DNA from: Halodurantibacterium flavum
GTDB taxonomy: Bacteria > Pseudomonadota > Alphaproteobacteria > Rhodobacterales > Rhodobacteraceae
Direction: 5' to 3'
Assembly: GCF_042681825.1 (NCBI RefSeq)
Contig: NZ_JBHUGH010000002.1
Span: 62,001 to 126,000 of the forward strand
DNA length: 64,000 nt
Shown: positions 16,746-24,182 of the stretch, piece after piece
How the letters are laid out: each line of letters opens with the position of its first letter
Numbering within the stretch: the first letter of the stretch is position 1
Position numbers and translations under genes: made by a program
Notes under the pieces: generated by a model
Seen by the model: only the letters and a program-made list of their open reading frames with translations
The model's database searches: none
What the model was told of the DNA's origin: nothing

Positions 16746-17060
16746 ATGGAACTGGACAATCAGGCCTCGCAAGCTCTGCAAGAGCGGGCGGATTATGTTG
16801 CCGGACGGCTGGCGCTGGTCGCCAATGCCAAGCGCCTGTTGATCCTTTGCGAGCTGGCCAAGGGAGAACGGTCTGTCGGGACGCTCCAGCAGGCGGTGGG
16901 CCTGAGCCAGTCAGCGCTCAGCCAGCATCTGGCCAAACTGCGCGACGCCGGCATGGTCGACACGCGCCGCGAAAGCCAGACCATCCATTACCGGATCAGC
17001 GACCCCGACCTCGCCGTTCTGATGGCGGCCCTTTATGAGGCCTTTTGCAAGGACATCTGA
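16746..17060 (+). CDS. ArsR-family persulfide-responsive repressor, SqrR/BigR type
   Basis: This 104-residue protein has an ArsR winged helix-turn-helix ('ANAKRLLILCELAKGERSVG', 'LSQSALSQHLAKLRDAGMVD'). It keeps exactly two cysteines, C35 and C101, 66 residues apart. In Rhodobacter SqrR (C41, C107) and Xylella BigR (C42, C108) the same 66-residue spacing joins two cysteines that form a tetrasulfide or disulfide to sense hydrogen sulfide and release DNA. This makes the assignment specific beyond the family. The start at ATG 16746 is right behind the AT-rich inverted repeat, so it probably represses both itself and the divergent YeeE-Blh operon. Confidence 0.9.
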   Translation: MELDNQASQALQERADYVAGRLALVANAKRLLILCELAKGERSVGTLQQAVGLSQSALSQHLAKLRDAGMVDTRRESQTIHYRISDPDLAVLMAALYEAFCKDI

Positions 17061-18008
17061 CTCGGAAGGTTTCCCTGGACCTGATCGCCATTCAGATGAT
17101 CCGGGCCTGGATGCCGGCAGGACACATGCGAACAGCTCTTCGATCGACCCGTTGTAGAGGCGAGGCAACCATCCGAGGACATGCGCCCGATCTTGCGGGT
17201 GTCATGGATGCCGTGGATCAGGCAGGCGGACGAGGAGCGATACATGGCATACGTGCCCGGGGGATGACTGGTCCGGGGCTCCATCGGGCGGTAGCGAGGG
17301 AGACCGTTCCATCATCGAAGCGCGGAGCGTCCGGGCGATGGACAACACCGTGGCGCGCAAGGGCCGCGTCGAAGCGCTGTAGCCCCCTTTGGCCAACGCG
17401 CACGCCAATCACCTTCGGCCGACTGCCGTTCGCCGTCTGGCGATCCGCTGCGTGGTTGGCCGCATCGTAGACGGACTTGAGACTGACCCCGTAGCGGGTG
17501 GCGAGATTGCCAGCACCCGCGCCTCTCGATCGCTATCGGGCGATGCTCAGGCCTCAGTCTCGGTCAGTCTGCGGCCGCGTGACATTTTGAAGTATACGTT
17601 CCTATTTCTTGCCAACTTCGTACAAGCCCGCCTTCCGTAATGGGGCGGGCCTCTGTCAAGGGTTTCGGGCAAGTCAAAAATCCCGGCGAAGATCTCATTC
17701 TTCACCGAGTTTTAAGGCACAAATTCAGAAGCTTGCTTTTTCTTTTTCACTGCATCCGCACGTCAGGACTGAGGGACACCCCCTACCCGGGCTTCGCTCT
17801 TCCGTCCGTAGTCAGCCGCATGGCTGCCACTCTATGCCTGGTCCAAATCTGGTCCCTGGGTACCTATCTTTTACGCGTATTCAGCGTTAGCCGATAACTT
17901 GCGGGCTTCCGGCATCTCCAGGAACCTCGTCCCGGCAAGGGACCTCGTCGTACCTGTCGTCAGGTGCAGTGCGTTCCTCCGTCCGATCAAGTTCTGGAAT
18001 TGTTTTAC
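17061..18008. other. Region without a supported gene
   Basis: About 950 bases lie between the sulfur regulator and the IS110 transposase stop. Frames on both strands are broken and none resembles a family I know. A GC hairpin (GCCCGCC 17626-17632 with GGCGGGC 17644-17650) lacks a T-run. From about 17640 to 17890 the base composition becomes more even than in the flanks, suggesting acquired or decayed mobile DNA. The right end of the IS110 element must lie in the last part. Confidence 0.5.
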
Positions 18009-19040
18009 TCAGACCGTTGCCGTGGAGCTCTGCGCATGGCGGAATGGTGTGCCGTCTCGCCACATGCGGTGCAAAACAACGCCAATGCGCCGCGCAAGTG
18101 CAATCAAGGCCCGTTTCGATCCACGCCGATGGGCCACTCTGAGCGCCCATGCCTGGAGCCAGTTTGGTGACCCACGGTGCATCAAGATCATCGCCGCTTG
18201 ATACAAGGCCGTTCGAAGGGCCCGGTCGCCGGCTCGAGTAATTTGCCCGACAATGTCCATCTCCCCGGATTGAGTGCGCCTCGGCGTCAGCCCCACCCAC
18301 GGACCAACATCCTTCGATCGCACAAAGCGGGTCGGATCGTCGATCGCGGATTTGACCGTCAGGGCGACGATCCGACCGACGCCCGGCATCGTCATCATCA
18401 GACGGCAAACGTCGTCTTGTTTTGCCAGATCCGCGATTGTCGCATCCAATTCAGCCAACTCGGCGCGCAACTGCGCACGCGCGCGCAAAAGGGCCTCTGT
18501 CGACGCCGACAGGATTTCATTTTGCTCAACCAGTTCCCTCACCCGGGCCTCGTACCTGATCCGGGTGACATGCCCGAGCTTCAGACCGAAGTTCCGCAAA
18601 ACACCCCGCATGGAAAGCTCGAGGTTGATGATCACCTGCTGAACTGACTTGCGCGCTGTCAGCAACGCACGGATTTCCTGAGAGGACACGGATTTGCGGT
18701 GCACGGGCCTGTACCATCCCATTTGAAGCAACCGCGCAATCCCCTGGGCATCGCGCCTGTCGGTTTTGATCGGCATGGCTTTCAAAGCGGCCTTCACCAA
18801 CCGCGTTTCCATCAAAACCACGTCAAATCCGGCCTCTTCCATGCCCTTGCTCAGCCATTGGGACAGTGGTCCGGCTTCGAGCCCGATCGCCTCGACCGCG
18901 TACGGCAATGACGCCATCGCACGCACCAGCGCCTCAGGTTCGCTGGCGGCCTCCAACTCCTCAACAACCTTCCCCTGCGGCCCCAGCACACAAATCGCCG
19001 TGCTTGCCAGAGATACATCCAGTCCGATAAAAACATTCAT
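18009..19040 (-). mobile_element. IS110-family transposase (intact)
   Basis: This 343-residue recombinase has both domains of the IS110 group. The N-terminal RuvC-like DEDD domain starts 'MNVFIGLDVSLASTAICVLG' and contains 'IGLEAGPLSQWL' and 'IKTDRRDAQGIARLLQMGW'. The C-terminal Tnp20 domain has 'MTMPGVGRIVALTVKSAIDD' and 'VGLTPRRTQSGEMDIVG', where the serine of QSGE is the expected nucleophile. No frameshift or stop interrupts it. The family uses an RNA bridge made from non-coding DNA next to the gene and leaves no ordinary inverted repeats, so the exact ends cannot be set. The element sits beside a truncated ParA gene. Confidence 0.93.
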
Positions 19041-19042
19041 GT

Positions 19043-19124
19043 CGTTGCCCTTCTATTCTTAGGAATTGAGGCGCATGGAAACATACGACCTCGTAGACGC
19101 GCTGCAGGCGCATCAAGGGCAACG
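19043..19124 (-). ncRNA. Candidate bridge RNA (5' non-coding end of the IS110 element)
   Basis: CGTTGCCCTT (19043-19052) and AAGGGCAACG (19115-19124) form a perfect 10 bp inverted repeat directly upstream of the transposase start. Between them lies a 62-base loop with further pairing potential (GAGG with CCTC, and GCGCTGCAGGCGC). IS110 elements of the IS110 subgroup encode their bridge RNA in the non-coding DNA 5' of the recombinase gene, as a structured RNA with two guide loops. The position and structure here fit that model. The transcript ends and the target and donor guides are not determined; the full RNA may extend to about 19210. Confidence 0.5.
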
Positions 19125-19249
19125 GCACTCCACATCATGCTGACAAACAAGCGAAACGTGCTCGATTCGCCGACAGCCCCATTACGGCATCTTTTTCCAG
19201 CACAAGCGGAGAAGGCCTCAAGGGCGTGTACTTAGTGTTTGACGTCTTC

Positions 19250-19602
19250 TGTCAAATGCATCGCGTCCCGCGTCTTCTGCACCGCGTTTCACGCTCATTG
19301 CACCGCGCATCGTGCCCTTTGCAGCACGTCTTCCACGCTCCGCATCGCGACGTCTGGCAAGTGCCCGTTGACCCGCGCTGCCCGCCTTGCGCATGATGCC
19401 GGATGCGTCCCGTCCCGCGCAGGATGCATCGCGCTCTTTGCGTCGCGGACTATGGCGCATGTCATGCGTCGCCCGTCTTCCGTGGGCTGCAGCGCGCAGT
19501 ATGGATGGCGACTTCTGTCGCGCGCGCTGTGTTTTATGCCCCGCGTGCGATGCACCCGTGTGCCCGCATTCCGCCTGGGGGAGCCCGCATCCCGTCTTCT
19601 GC
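19250..19602. repeat. Short-period degenerate GCATCGCG/GCGTC repeat tract
   Basis: About 350 bases are built from variants of a few words: GCATCGCG at several places, GCGTC, GCGTCTTC and GCATGC-like motifs. No exact unit length holds, so this is a diverged low-complexity tract rather than a clean tandem array. It leaves long open frames on both strands, which I do not accept as genes. It lies between the IS110 element and the surviving part of ParA, exactly where the ParA 5' half should be. Confidence 0.6.
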
Positions 19603-20064
19603 TTGACGCCGTCGGATTTCATCTTCATCGACACAGCGGGCGTCGGGGCGGAGTGGTCGGACGGAATTGCCGTTCTGGCCGATCACATCGTGACCCCGGT
19701 GATGCTCTCGACCTCGGATCTCGATGTCGGCGCGCAGACGGCCGACTGGTTCGAAAAGCTCCGCGCCCGCGTCGATGATCCCGAAAGCCTGCCCCGCCAC
19801 CATGTCGTGCTGAACATGGTCGATCCCAAGACCACGCGCGCCGATGCCGCCCTCATCACGGCGGCAATCGCGCGGTTTCCGGTGGTCGAGACCGTGATGA
19901 TGCGCCGCCATGTCTACAAGGAGATGGACGGGAGGGGCCTCCTCCACGCTATCGCGCTGCAGAAGCAGGCCGATCCCAACCCCCTCATGCGTCCCCATGT
20001 CCGCCATGTGGTCGAGGCCCTCGAAGAGGCGACCGACATCCTCAACAACATCCTGGCCGCGTGA
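19603..20064 (+). pseudogene. ParA-family ATPase, C-terminal fragment
   Basis: The frame contains a Walker B-like 'DFIFIDTAGV', the switch region 'LADHIVTPVMLSTSDLDVGA', and the later 'HHVVLNMVDPKTTRADAALI', as in ParA/MipZ/VirC1-type partition ATPases. The C-terminal helix 'HVRHVVEALEEATDILNNIL' is intact. The deviant Walker A (KGGTGKS-type) half is missing: upstream in-frame codons belong to the repeat tract. An ATG at 19387 leads into the same frame but only through the repeat. Function as an ATPase is therefore lost. It is the one hint of plasmid-type partition genes in this window. Confidence 0.75.
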
Positions 20065-20074
20065 GGGCAGGGCG

Positions 20075-20336
20075 GTGAGGAAGAGGATCCCGACCATCAC
20101 GCGACCCGATCCGGCCTATGCCGCATCCCTACGTCCAGAGATGGAAGAAGACCCGGGAAGGGAAGAGGTGCAGCGGGCGGAGGTGTTTCCAAAGCCCGCG
20201 AGCGTGGAGACGGTGGTCGTGCAGCCTGCGAGCGTGGACGATCACGCTGCCGCACCGCCAGGGACGTCGTCTGCGCCCACACCCCACCCCAGACAGGGGA
20301 CGGCCGGGCGTGCTGCGCCTGCGGCCATGGCATTTC
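20075..20336 (+). pseudogene. Small ParA-linked protein, truncated
   Basis: A GTG at 20075, 10 bases after the ParA stop and behind a GAGGGCAGGG stretch, opens a frame beginning 'RKRIPTITRPDPAYAASLRP'. This looks like the small proline/alanine/glutamate-rich protein often encoded directly downstream of ParA in plasmid partition loci. Two near-identical segments encode 'PASVETVVVQ' and 'PASVDDHAA'. After about 80 codons the frame enters the IS30 remnant on the other strand, so the gene is probably cut. No function can be given. Confidence 0.4.
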
Positions 20337-20681
20337 CTGGCAGACCCTTTCCGGCGCGCCCTCGTAGTGCATTCGGCCGGCGATCTGCCCGGGTGTCCAG
20401 CCGCAGCTGAGGCAGTGCTCGACCCGTTCTCGCAGCTTGGCCTCGCGCAGGAGTTTACGCCGTTGCGACCTGCACCCGTCGGCTTTGCGTTGAGCGATCA
20501 GGCCCCAATAGCCATTCAGATCCGAAAGTTCGGCGTCTACGAACCGGTTGCGCTTGATCTCGCGATACAGGCTGGACCGATGACGACCGAGCTCCGTCGC
20601 GATCTTGCTGACCGGCATCTTCGCATTCAGCATGTCCTCGATCGCGCGTCGCTCACGTAGATTCAGTTCCGTGTGGGCCAT
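20337..20681 (-). pseudogene. IS30-family transposase, N-terminal fragment
   Basis: The first 115 residues are the DNA-binding part of an IS30 transposase ('TELNLRERRAIEDMLNAKMP', 'KIATELGRHRSSLYREIKRN', 'RERVEHCLSCGWTPGQIAGR'). The ATG at 20681 has a good ribosome site (AAGGAG). After 'APERVCQE' the sequence becomes unrelated, and the DDE catalytic domain is absent. The reading frame stays open to 20097 by chance. This is a truncated, non-functional copy. Confidence 0.85.
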
Positions 20682-20869
20682 CTTCCTTCTCCTTGCTTGC
20701 CAGCAAGATAGGCGATTTGTCGCAACCCAGTTTAGAATGGGCCCCGCTGTGGAATCGTCCAGCGAATAATAGGGATTATGTGACTATTGTGGCGAACGCC
20801 ATGTACGACGCCCCGGCGACTGCGGTCATTTCGGGTCGTGTCAAAGATATTTTGCGCGTTTTTTTCAAG

Positions 20870-21075
20870 CGGCCGGCAGCCCCTCGCAGTGGCTTCATGA
20901 GGGGCTCGTCCGGGAGGACTTCTCTGTCTCGGTGATGGAGGCGCGCATGTTCGGGCGGCCTCCGCCGCGATGCGCTTCAAAGTGATCATCACGATGCCCG
21001 TGGGATTGTCCAGCTCGTGCGCCTCGGGTGGTTCAAGCGCGTTCACGTGAAGTCGCTCGATGCGCAGGAGACCCT
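20870..21075 (+). pseudogene. IS110-family transposase relic
   Basis: Plus-strand translation gives 'SPSQWLHEGLVREDFSVSVM' from about 20875 and, after a frameshift, 'DARGIVQLVRLGWFKRVHVK' from 20993. These correspond to 'LSQWL...' and 'DRRDAQGIARLLQMGW' of the intact IS110 transposase at 18009-19040, but with clear divergence, so it is a different, older copy. The rest of 20682-21489 holds the IS30 end and anonymous sequence up to the regulator gene, with no other gene I can support. Confidence 0.65.
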
Positions 21076-21489
21076 CTCTCAGCCCCCGAACCGATGTCAT
21101 TTCCCTCGCCGGCTGAAGGGCTCCAACCCCCCGGCGGCGAAGCAAACCGCCAGGCAATTTCCACAGCATTCGCGACACGACCACCCGCGCAATCAACACG
21201 CTTGAGGAACCGTTGCACCTGCAGTTCTTTGTCCGCACCGCAAGACGTGCAACTGACGGAGCAGGCCGCGATTTTGCCCAAGACGTGAAAGACATCGTTG
21301 CCCAGCTCAGGATGCCCTCTTGGTAGAACGGAACGCGCAAAACCGGAGTCGCTGTCCTGACCTCCCTGGCGATTGGCGGCATGCCTCAGGGGGAACATCC
21401 ACTTTCTGACGAGCGGGGGCTGGGTGCCTCTTGATCGCTCGCAGAGCATGGCCTACTTATTCGACCAGTCATCTAGTTCGGGGCAAACA

Positions 21490-22095
21490 ATGGCCAACAC
21501 GAGAGCAAAAGAAAGACCCGGCGACGTGAAGATGCACATCTTGGAGAGCGCGAGGGCCCTGGTTGCGGCGCGCGGCTTCTCTGGCGTGGGCCTGAGCGAG
21601 ATCGTTGCGGCAGCAGGCGTGCCCAAGGGGTCGTTCTACTATTACTTCGAGTCCAAGGAGGCATTTGGGCGGGCTCTGCTGGAGCACTACTTTGACGGCT
21701 ATCTGGCTGAGCTCGAGACTATGCTGGCGGACAAGGGAAAACCCGCGCGCGAGCGGCTGTTGGCCTACTGGCGCTTCTGGAGAATGAACCAGGAAGCCGA
21801 TGATCCGGAAGGAAAATGTCTTGCCGTCAAGCTGGGAGCAGAAGTGTCTGACATATCGGAGGACATGCGTCTTGAACTTCGCAAAGGGACGTCCAGGATC
21901 ATCAGCCGCCTGTGCCAGACCCTGAAGAACGGGATAGAGGATGGGTCGATCGAAAGCACCCGGAACCCGTTCGATATCGCCGAGACCCTTTATCAGCTGT
22001 GGCTTGGCGCAAGCGTGATGGCCAAGATCGAACGCAAACCCGCGCCCTTCGACGCAGCGATGATCGCGACGGATCTGCTGCTGTCAGGAAAGTAA
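21490..22095 (+). CDS. TetR-family regulator, NemR-like
   Basis: This 201-residue TetR regulator has an N-terminal helix-turn-helix ('GFSGVGLSEIVAAAGVPKGS' then 'FYYYFESKEAFGRALLEHYF'). The ligand domain closely follows E. coli NemR: 'EGKCLAVKLGAEVSDISEDM' aligns with the NemR stretch that bears its redox-sensitive Cys106, and the cysteine is kept. NemR responds to electrophiles, methylglyoxal and hypochlorite and controls the old yellow enzyme nemA. An old yellow enzyme gene lies 2 kb downstream here, which supports the match. The ATG at 21490 gives a normal length; an ATG at 21450 would add 13 residues. Neither has a strong ribosome site. Confidence 0.87.
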   Translation: MANTRAKERPGDVKMHILESARALVAARGFSGVGLSEIVAAAGVPKGSFYYYFESKEAFGRALLEHYFDGYLAELETMLADKGKPARERLLAYWRFWRMNQEADDPEGKCLAVKLGAEVSDISEDMRLELRKGTSRIISRLCQTLKNGIEDGSIESTRNPFDIAETLYQLWLGASVMAKIERKPAPFDAAMIATDLLLSGK

Positions 22096-22115
22096 CAATA
22101 TACAAGCGGAGAGCC

Positions 22116-22157
22116 TTGACAGGCGGTCTCCAAACGCGCAAGTATAGACGACCGGTC
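22116..22157 (+). promoter_or_regulatory. Promoter and candidate NemR-like operator
   Basis: TTGACA (22116-22121) is a consensus -35 hexamer; AAGTAT (22140-22145), 18 bases on, can serve as -10. Just downstream the perfect palindrome GACCGGTC (22150-22157) covers the likely transcription start. It lies 55 bases after the NemR-like gene stop and drives towards the aldehyde dehydrogenase. A repressor bound here would block transcription. Confidence 0.6.
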
Positions 22158-22174
22158 AGTTTTATATTTCGCAA

Positions 22175-22219
22175 ATGACAGCAACACGAAAGGCGACGGC
22201 GACACGACCACTGGCATGA
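22175..22219 (+). other. Leader ORF A, 14 codons
   Basis: The ATG at 22175 begins just after the predicted operator and codes MTATRKATATRPLA. Its stop overlaps the next ATG as ATGA (22216-22219). No clear ribosome site is present. It could be a very early leader peptide or chance. Confidence 0.25.
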
Positions 22220-22401
22220 CTGCGATTGCCGCCACATGGGCGAAAGAGCTGGATCTTGACTTGATGCCCAGCCGCGGCGCGAGGCGGTCGTCCCAGACGA
22301 CATTGCCACTCGGCGCTCAATGCAGCCTCAGCGGTATTTCGGCCCGGCGGCCATCGCCCTCGGCGCCAAGTGAGCAAACGAAACAGGAGGAGTTTTCATG
22401 A
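22216..22401 (+). other. Leader ORF B, 61 codons, unknown
   Basis: This frame begins 'MTAIAATWAKELDLDLMPSR', matches no family I know, and has a serine/proline-rich second half. Its start overlaps ORF A and its stop (TGA 22399-22401) overlaps the ORF C start, both as ATGA, the usual sign of coupled translation. There is no separate ribosome site. It may be a real small protein, a coupling device, or a decayed fragment. Confidence 0.3.
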
Positions 22402-22448
22402 AGTCTGTGCACCCGGGTAAGGCGAAGGATATCCGGAGCAAGGGCTGA
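22398..22448 (+). CDS. Leader ORF C, 16 codons with a consensus ribosome site
   Basis: AGGAGG (22385-22390) stands 7 bases before ATG 22398, the best ribosome site in this region. The peptide is MKSVHPGKAKDIRSKG. Its stop TGA (22446-22448) lies inside the first strand of a multi-branched RNA fold that precedes the aldehyde dehydrogenase gene. A ribosome finishing here would cover that strand. A leader peptide fits; the start of a lost gene is the alternative. Confidence 0.45.
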   Translation: MKSVHPGKAKDIRSKG

Positions 22449-22527
22449 TTGAGCCAAAACCGAGTCGCCACCGCGCCAACGGTGGCCACTCGGTCGGGTG
22501 GGGGCGCGAAATGCGACCCCAATCAGC
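22444..22527 (+). promoter_or_regulatory. Multi-branched RNA fold in the aldehyde dehydrogenase leader
   Basis: An outer stem of 7 bp pairs GCTGATT (22444-22450) with AATCAGC (22521-22527). Inside it are two hairpins. The first pairs 22459-22473 with 22480-22494 (14 of 15 positions, 6-base loop). The second pairs 22499-22507 with 22513-22521 (8 of 9, loop GAAAT; its outermost pair competes with the outer stem). A further pairing follows (GGGAAG 22528-22533 with CTTCCC 22560-22565). The gene's ribosome site AGGAG (22577-22581) lies in a weak hairpin made by ATAC (22569-22572) and GTAT (22584-22587). No T-run follows, so this is more likely a translational or RNA-binding control element than a terminator. 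Confidence 0.6.
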
Positions 22528-22588
22528 GGGAAGACCAGAAGGATGTGATGGCCCAAGGGCTTCCCATAATACCACCAGGAGTAGTATC

Positions 22589-24052
22589 ATGAATGAACAT
22601 ACCACGATAAAGGTTCCGCCAGAAGACGGCAATTTCTTCTCGGCGCCGTACCATCTTTCGATTGCGGGCAAGCTCGTTCAGGCCGATGAGACGTTTGACG
22701 TCATCAATCCAGCCACCGGCGAAGTCTTTGCACAGGCCCCTTCGGCAACCGCGGAACAGTTGGACGAGGCAATCGCCGCGGCAAAAACCGCTTTCAAGAG
22801 CTGGTCGGCTCTGAGCTATGACGAGCGCGAGGTCTACCTCAAGAAGTTTGCCGACGCGCTGGAAGAGAAGCGCGACGAACTCGCTTATCTGCTGACCCTG
22901 GAACAGGGCAAGCCGCTGGGCACGATGGCCACACCGGAAGTCGACCAGTCGATTTCTTACATCCGCCAGATTGCGGAACGCCGTATTCCCGTCGAGATCG
23001 TCGAGGAGAACGCCAATCACGTCGTTGAACTGCACCACGTCCCGCTCGGCGTGGTCGGTGGTATCACACCGTGGAACTTCCCGGTGCTGCTCTCGCTGTG
23101 GAAGATTGCACCGGCGTTGATCACCGGCAACACCTTCGTGCTGAAGCCGACACCGTTCACGCCGCTGACGGCTCTGCGTTACGGCGAAATCGCCCAGAGC
23201 GTGCTGCCAAAAGGCGTTCTTTCGGTGGTAACGGGAGGTGACGCCCTCGGGCCACAGCTGACCAATCACCCCGATATAGCCAAGATCAGCTTTACCGGCT
23301 CGACCGAAACCGGCAAGCACGTCCTGCGCGCAGCAGCCGGCTCGATCAAGCGTGTGACGCTCGAACTTGGCGGGAACGACGCCGCCATCGTGCTGCCGGA
23401 TGCGGATTACCAGGCGATCATCCCGCAACTCTTCTGGGGTGCCCTTGGCCACCAGGGGCAGTGGTGTGTCGGCATCAAACGGCTCTATATCCCCCGCTCG
23501 ATCCACGCCGAGTTCGTGAAGGCCTTCGTGGACTACGCCAAGACCGTCAAAGTCGGAAATGGCCTCGACGCCGACGTCGGTGTTGGTCCGGTCCAGAACA
23601 AGATGCAGTTCGAGAAGTTGAAAACCTTCCTGGCTGACATCAAGGCAAACGGACAAAACATCGTGCTGGGCGGCGAGATCGACGAAAGCCAGTCGGGGTA
23701 CTTCTTCCCGATCACGGTGGTCGACAACCCGCCTGAAGACAGCAAGATCGTTCAGGAAGAGCAGTTCGGCCCCATCGTGCCGATCCTGGTCTACGACGAC
23801 GTCGACGAAGCCGTCGAGCGCGCCAACGATTCGATCTGGGGTCTGGGCGGCTCGGTTTGGGGTCGTGACACCAAGGCCGCTGTCGAGGTCGCGAACCGGA
23901 TCGAAGCCGGCATGGTCTGGGTCAACGAGATCCACACCCAGGGCGTCGACATTCCGTTTGGCGGGGTCAAGCAATCGGGTCTGGGCACCGAGCATGGCCG
24001 CGAAGGACGCGAGCTCTTCACCAACCCGAAAACGGTGTTGATCCACAAGTAA
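22589..24052 (+). CDS. NAD(P)-dependent aldehyde dehydrogenase
   Basis: This 487-residue cytoplasmic enzyme oxidises aldehydes to acids. It has the Rossmann-type coenzyme motifs 'ITPWNFPVLLSLWKIAPALI' and 'FTGSTETGK', the general base E259 in 'LELGG' and the catalytic cysteine C293. The residues before the cysteine read G-H-Q-G-Q-W-C, where most of the family has F-x-N-x-G-Q-x-C. The ATG at 22589 is preceded by CAGGAG at a spacing of 7. It is the first enzyme gene behind the NemR-like promoter and its structured leader. The old yellow enzyme and SDR follow, so it likely clears reactive or unsaturated aldehydes. The natural substrate is unknown. Confidence 0.92.
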   Translation: MNEHTTIKVPPEDGNFFSAPYHLSIAGKLVQADETFDVINPATGEVFAQAPSATAEQLDEAIAAAKTAFKSWSALSYDEREVYLKKFADALEEKRDELAYLLTLEQGKPLGTMATPEVDQSISYIRQIAERRIPVEIVEENANHVVELHHVPLGVVGGITPWNFPVLLSLWKIAPALITGNTFVLKPTPFTPLTALRYGEIAQSVLPKGVLSVVTGGDALGPQLTNHPDIAKISFTGSTETGKHVLRAAAGSIKRVTLELGGNDAAIVLPDADYQAIIPQLFWGALGHQGQWCVGIKRLYIPRSIHAEFVKAFVDYAKTVKVGNGLDADVGVGPVQNKMQFEKLKTFLADIKANGQNIVLGGEIDESQSGYFFPITVVDNPPEDSKIVQEEQFGPIVPILVYDDVDEAVERANDSIWGLGGSVWGRDTKAAVEVANRIEAGMVWVNEIHTQGVDIPFGGVKQSGLGTEHGREGRELFTNPKTVLIHK

Positions 24053-24060
24053 GCGCCAGT

Positions 24061-24088
24061 GGGGGCGGCCCATCCCCGGGCCGTCCCC
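24061..24088 (+). terminator. Hairpin after the aldehyde dehydrogenase gene
   Basis: GGGGGCGGCCC (24061-24071) pairs with GGGCCGTCCCC (24078-24088) across a 6-base loop, with one G-T pair. A weak pyrimidine tract follows but no T-run, so it may act as a partial terminator or an RNA-stabilising 3' end that separates this message from the old yellow enzyme gene. Confidence 0.5.
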
Positions 24089-24182
24089 TTCCGCCTTCCT
24101 TGTCCACCCCGATTTCCAACACCGCTCCCGGCCACTTCCGGATGCCAGCTCGCGCTGTGCCTGCTTATACGGAGATACCCCG

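Noticed and set aside
17045..17470. A 141-codon plus-strand frame after the SqrR/BigR-type gene
   Set aside because: It has no ribosome site or family resemblance, and broken frames on the other strand look equally decayed.
17626..17650. GC hairpin taken as a terminator
   Set aside because: No T-run follows and no gene ends nearby on either strand.
19218..19634. Long open frames on both strands across the repeat tract
   Set aside because: They arise from short-period repetition that avoids stops; the translations are low-complexity and no start site is convincing.
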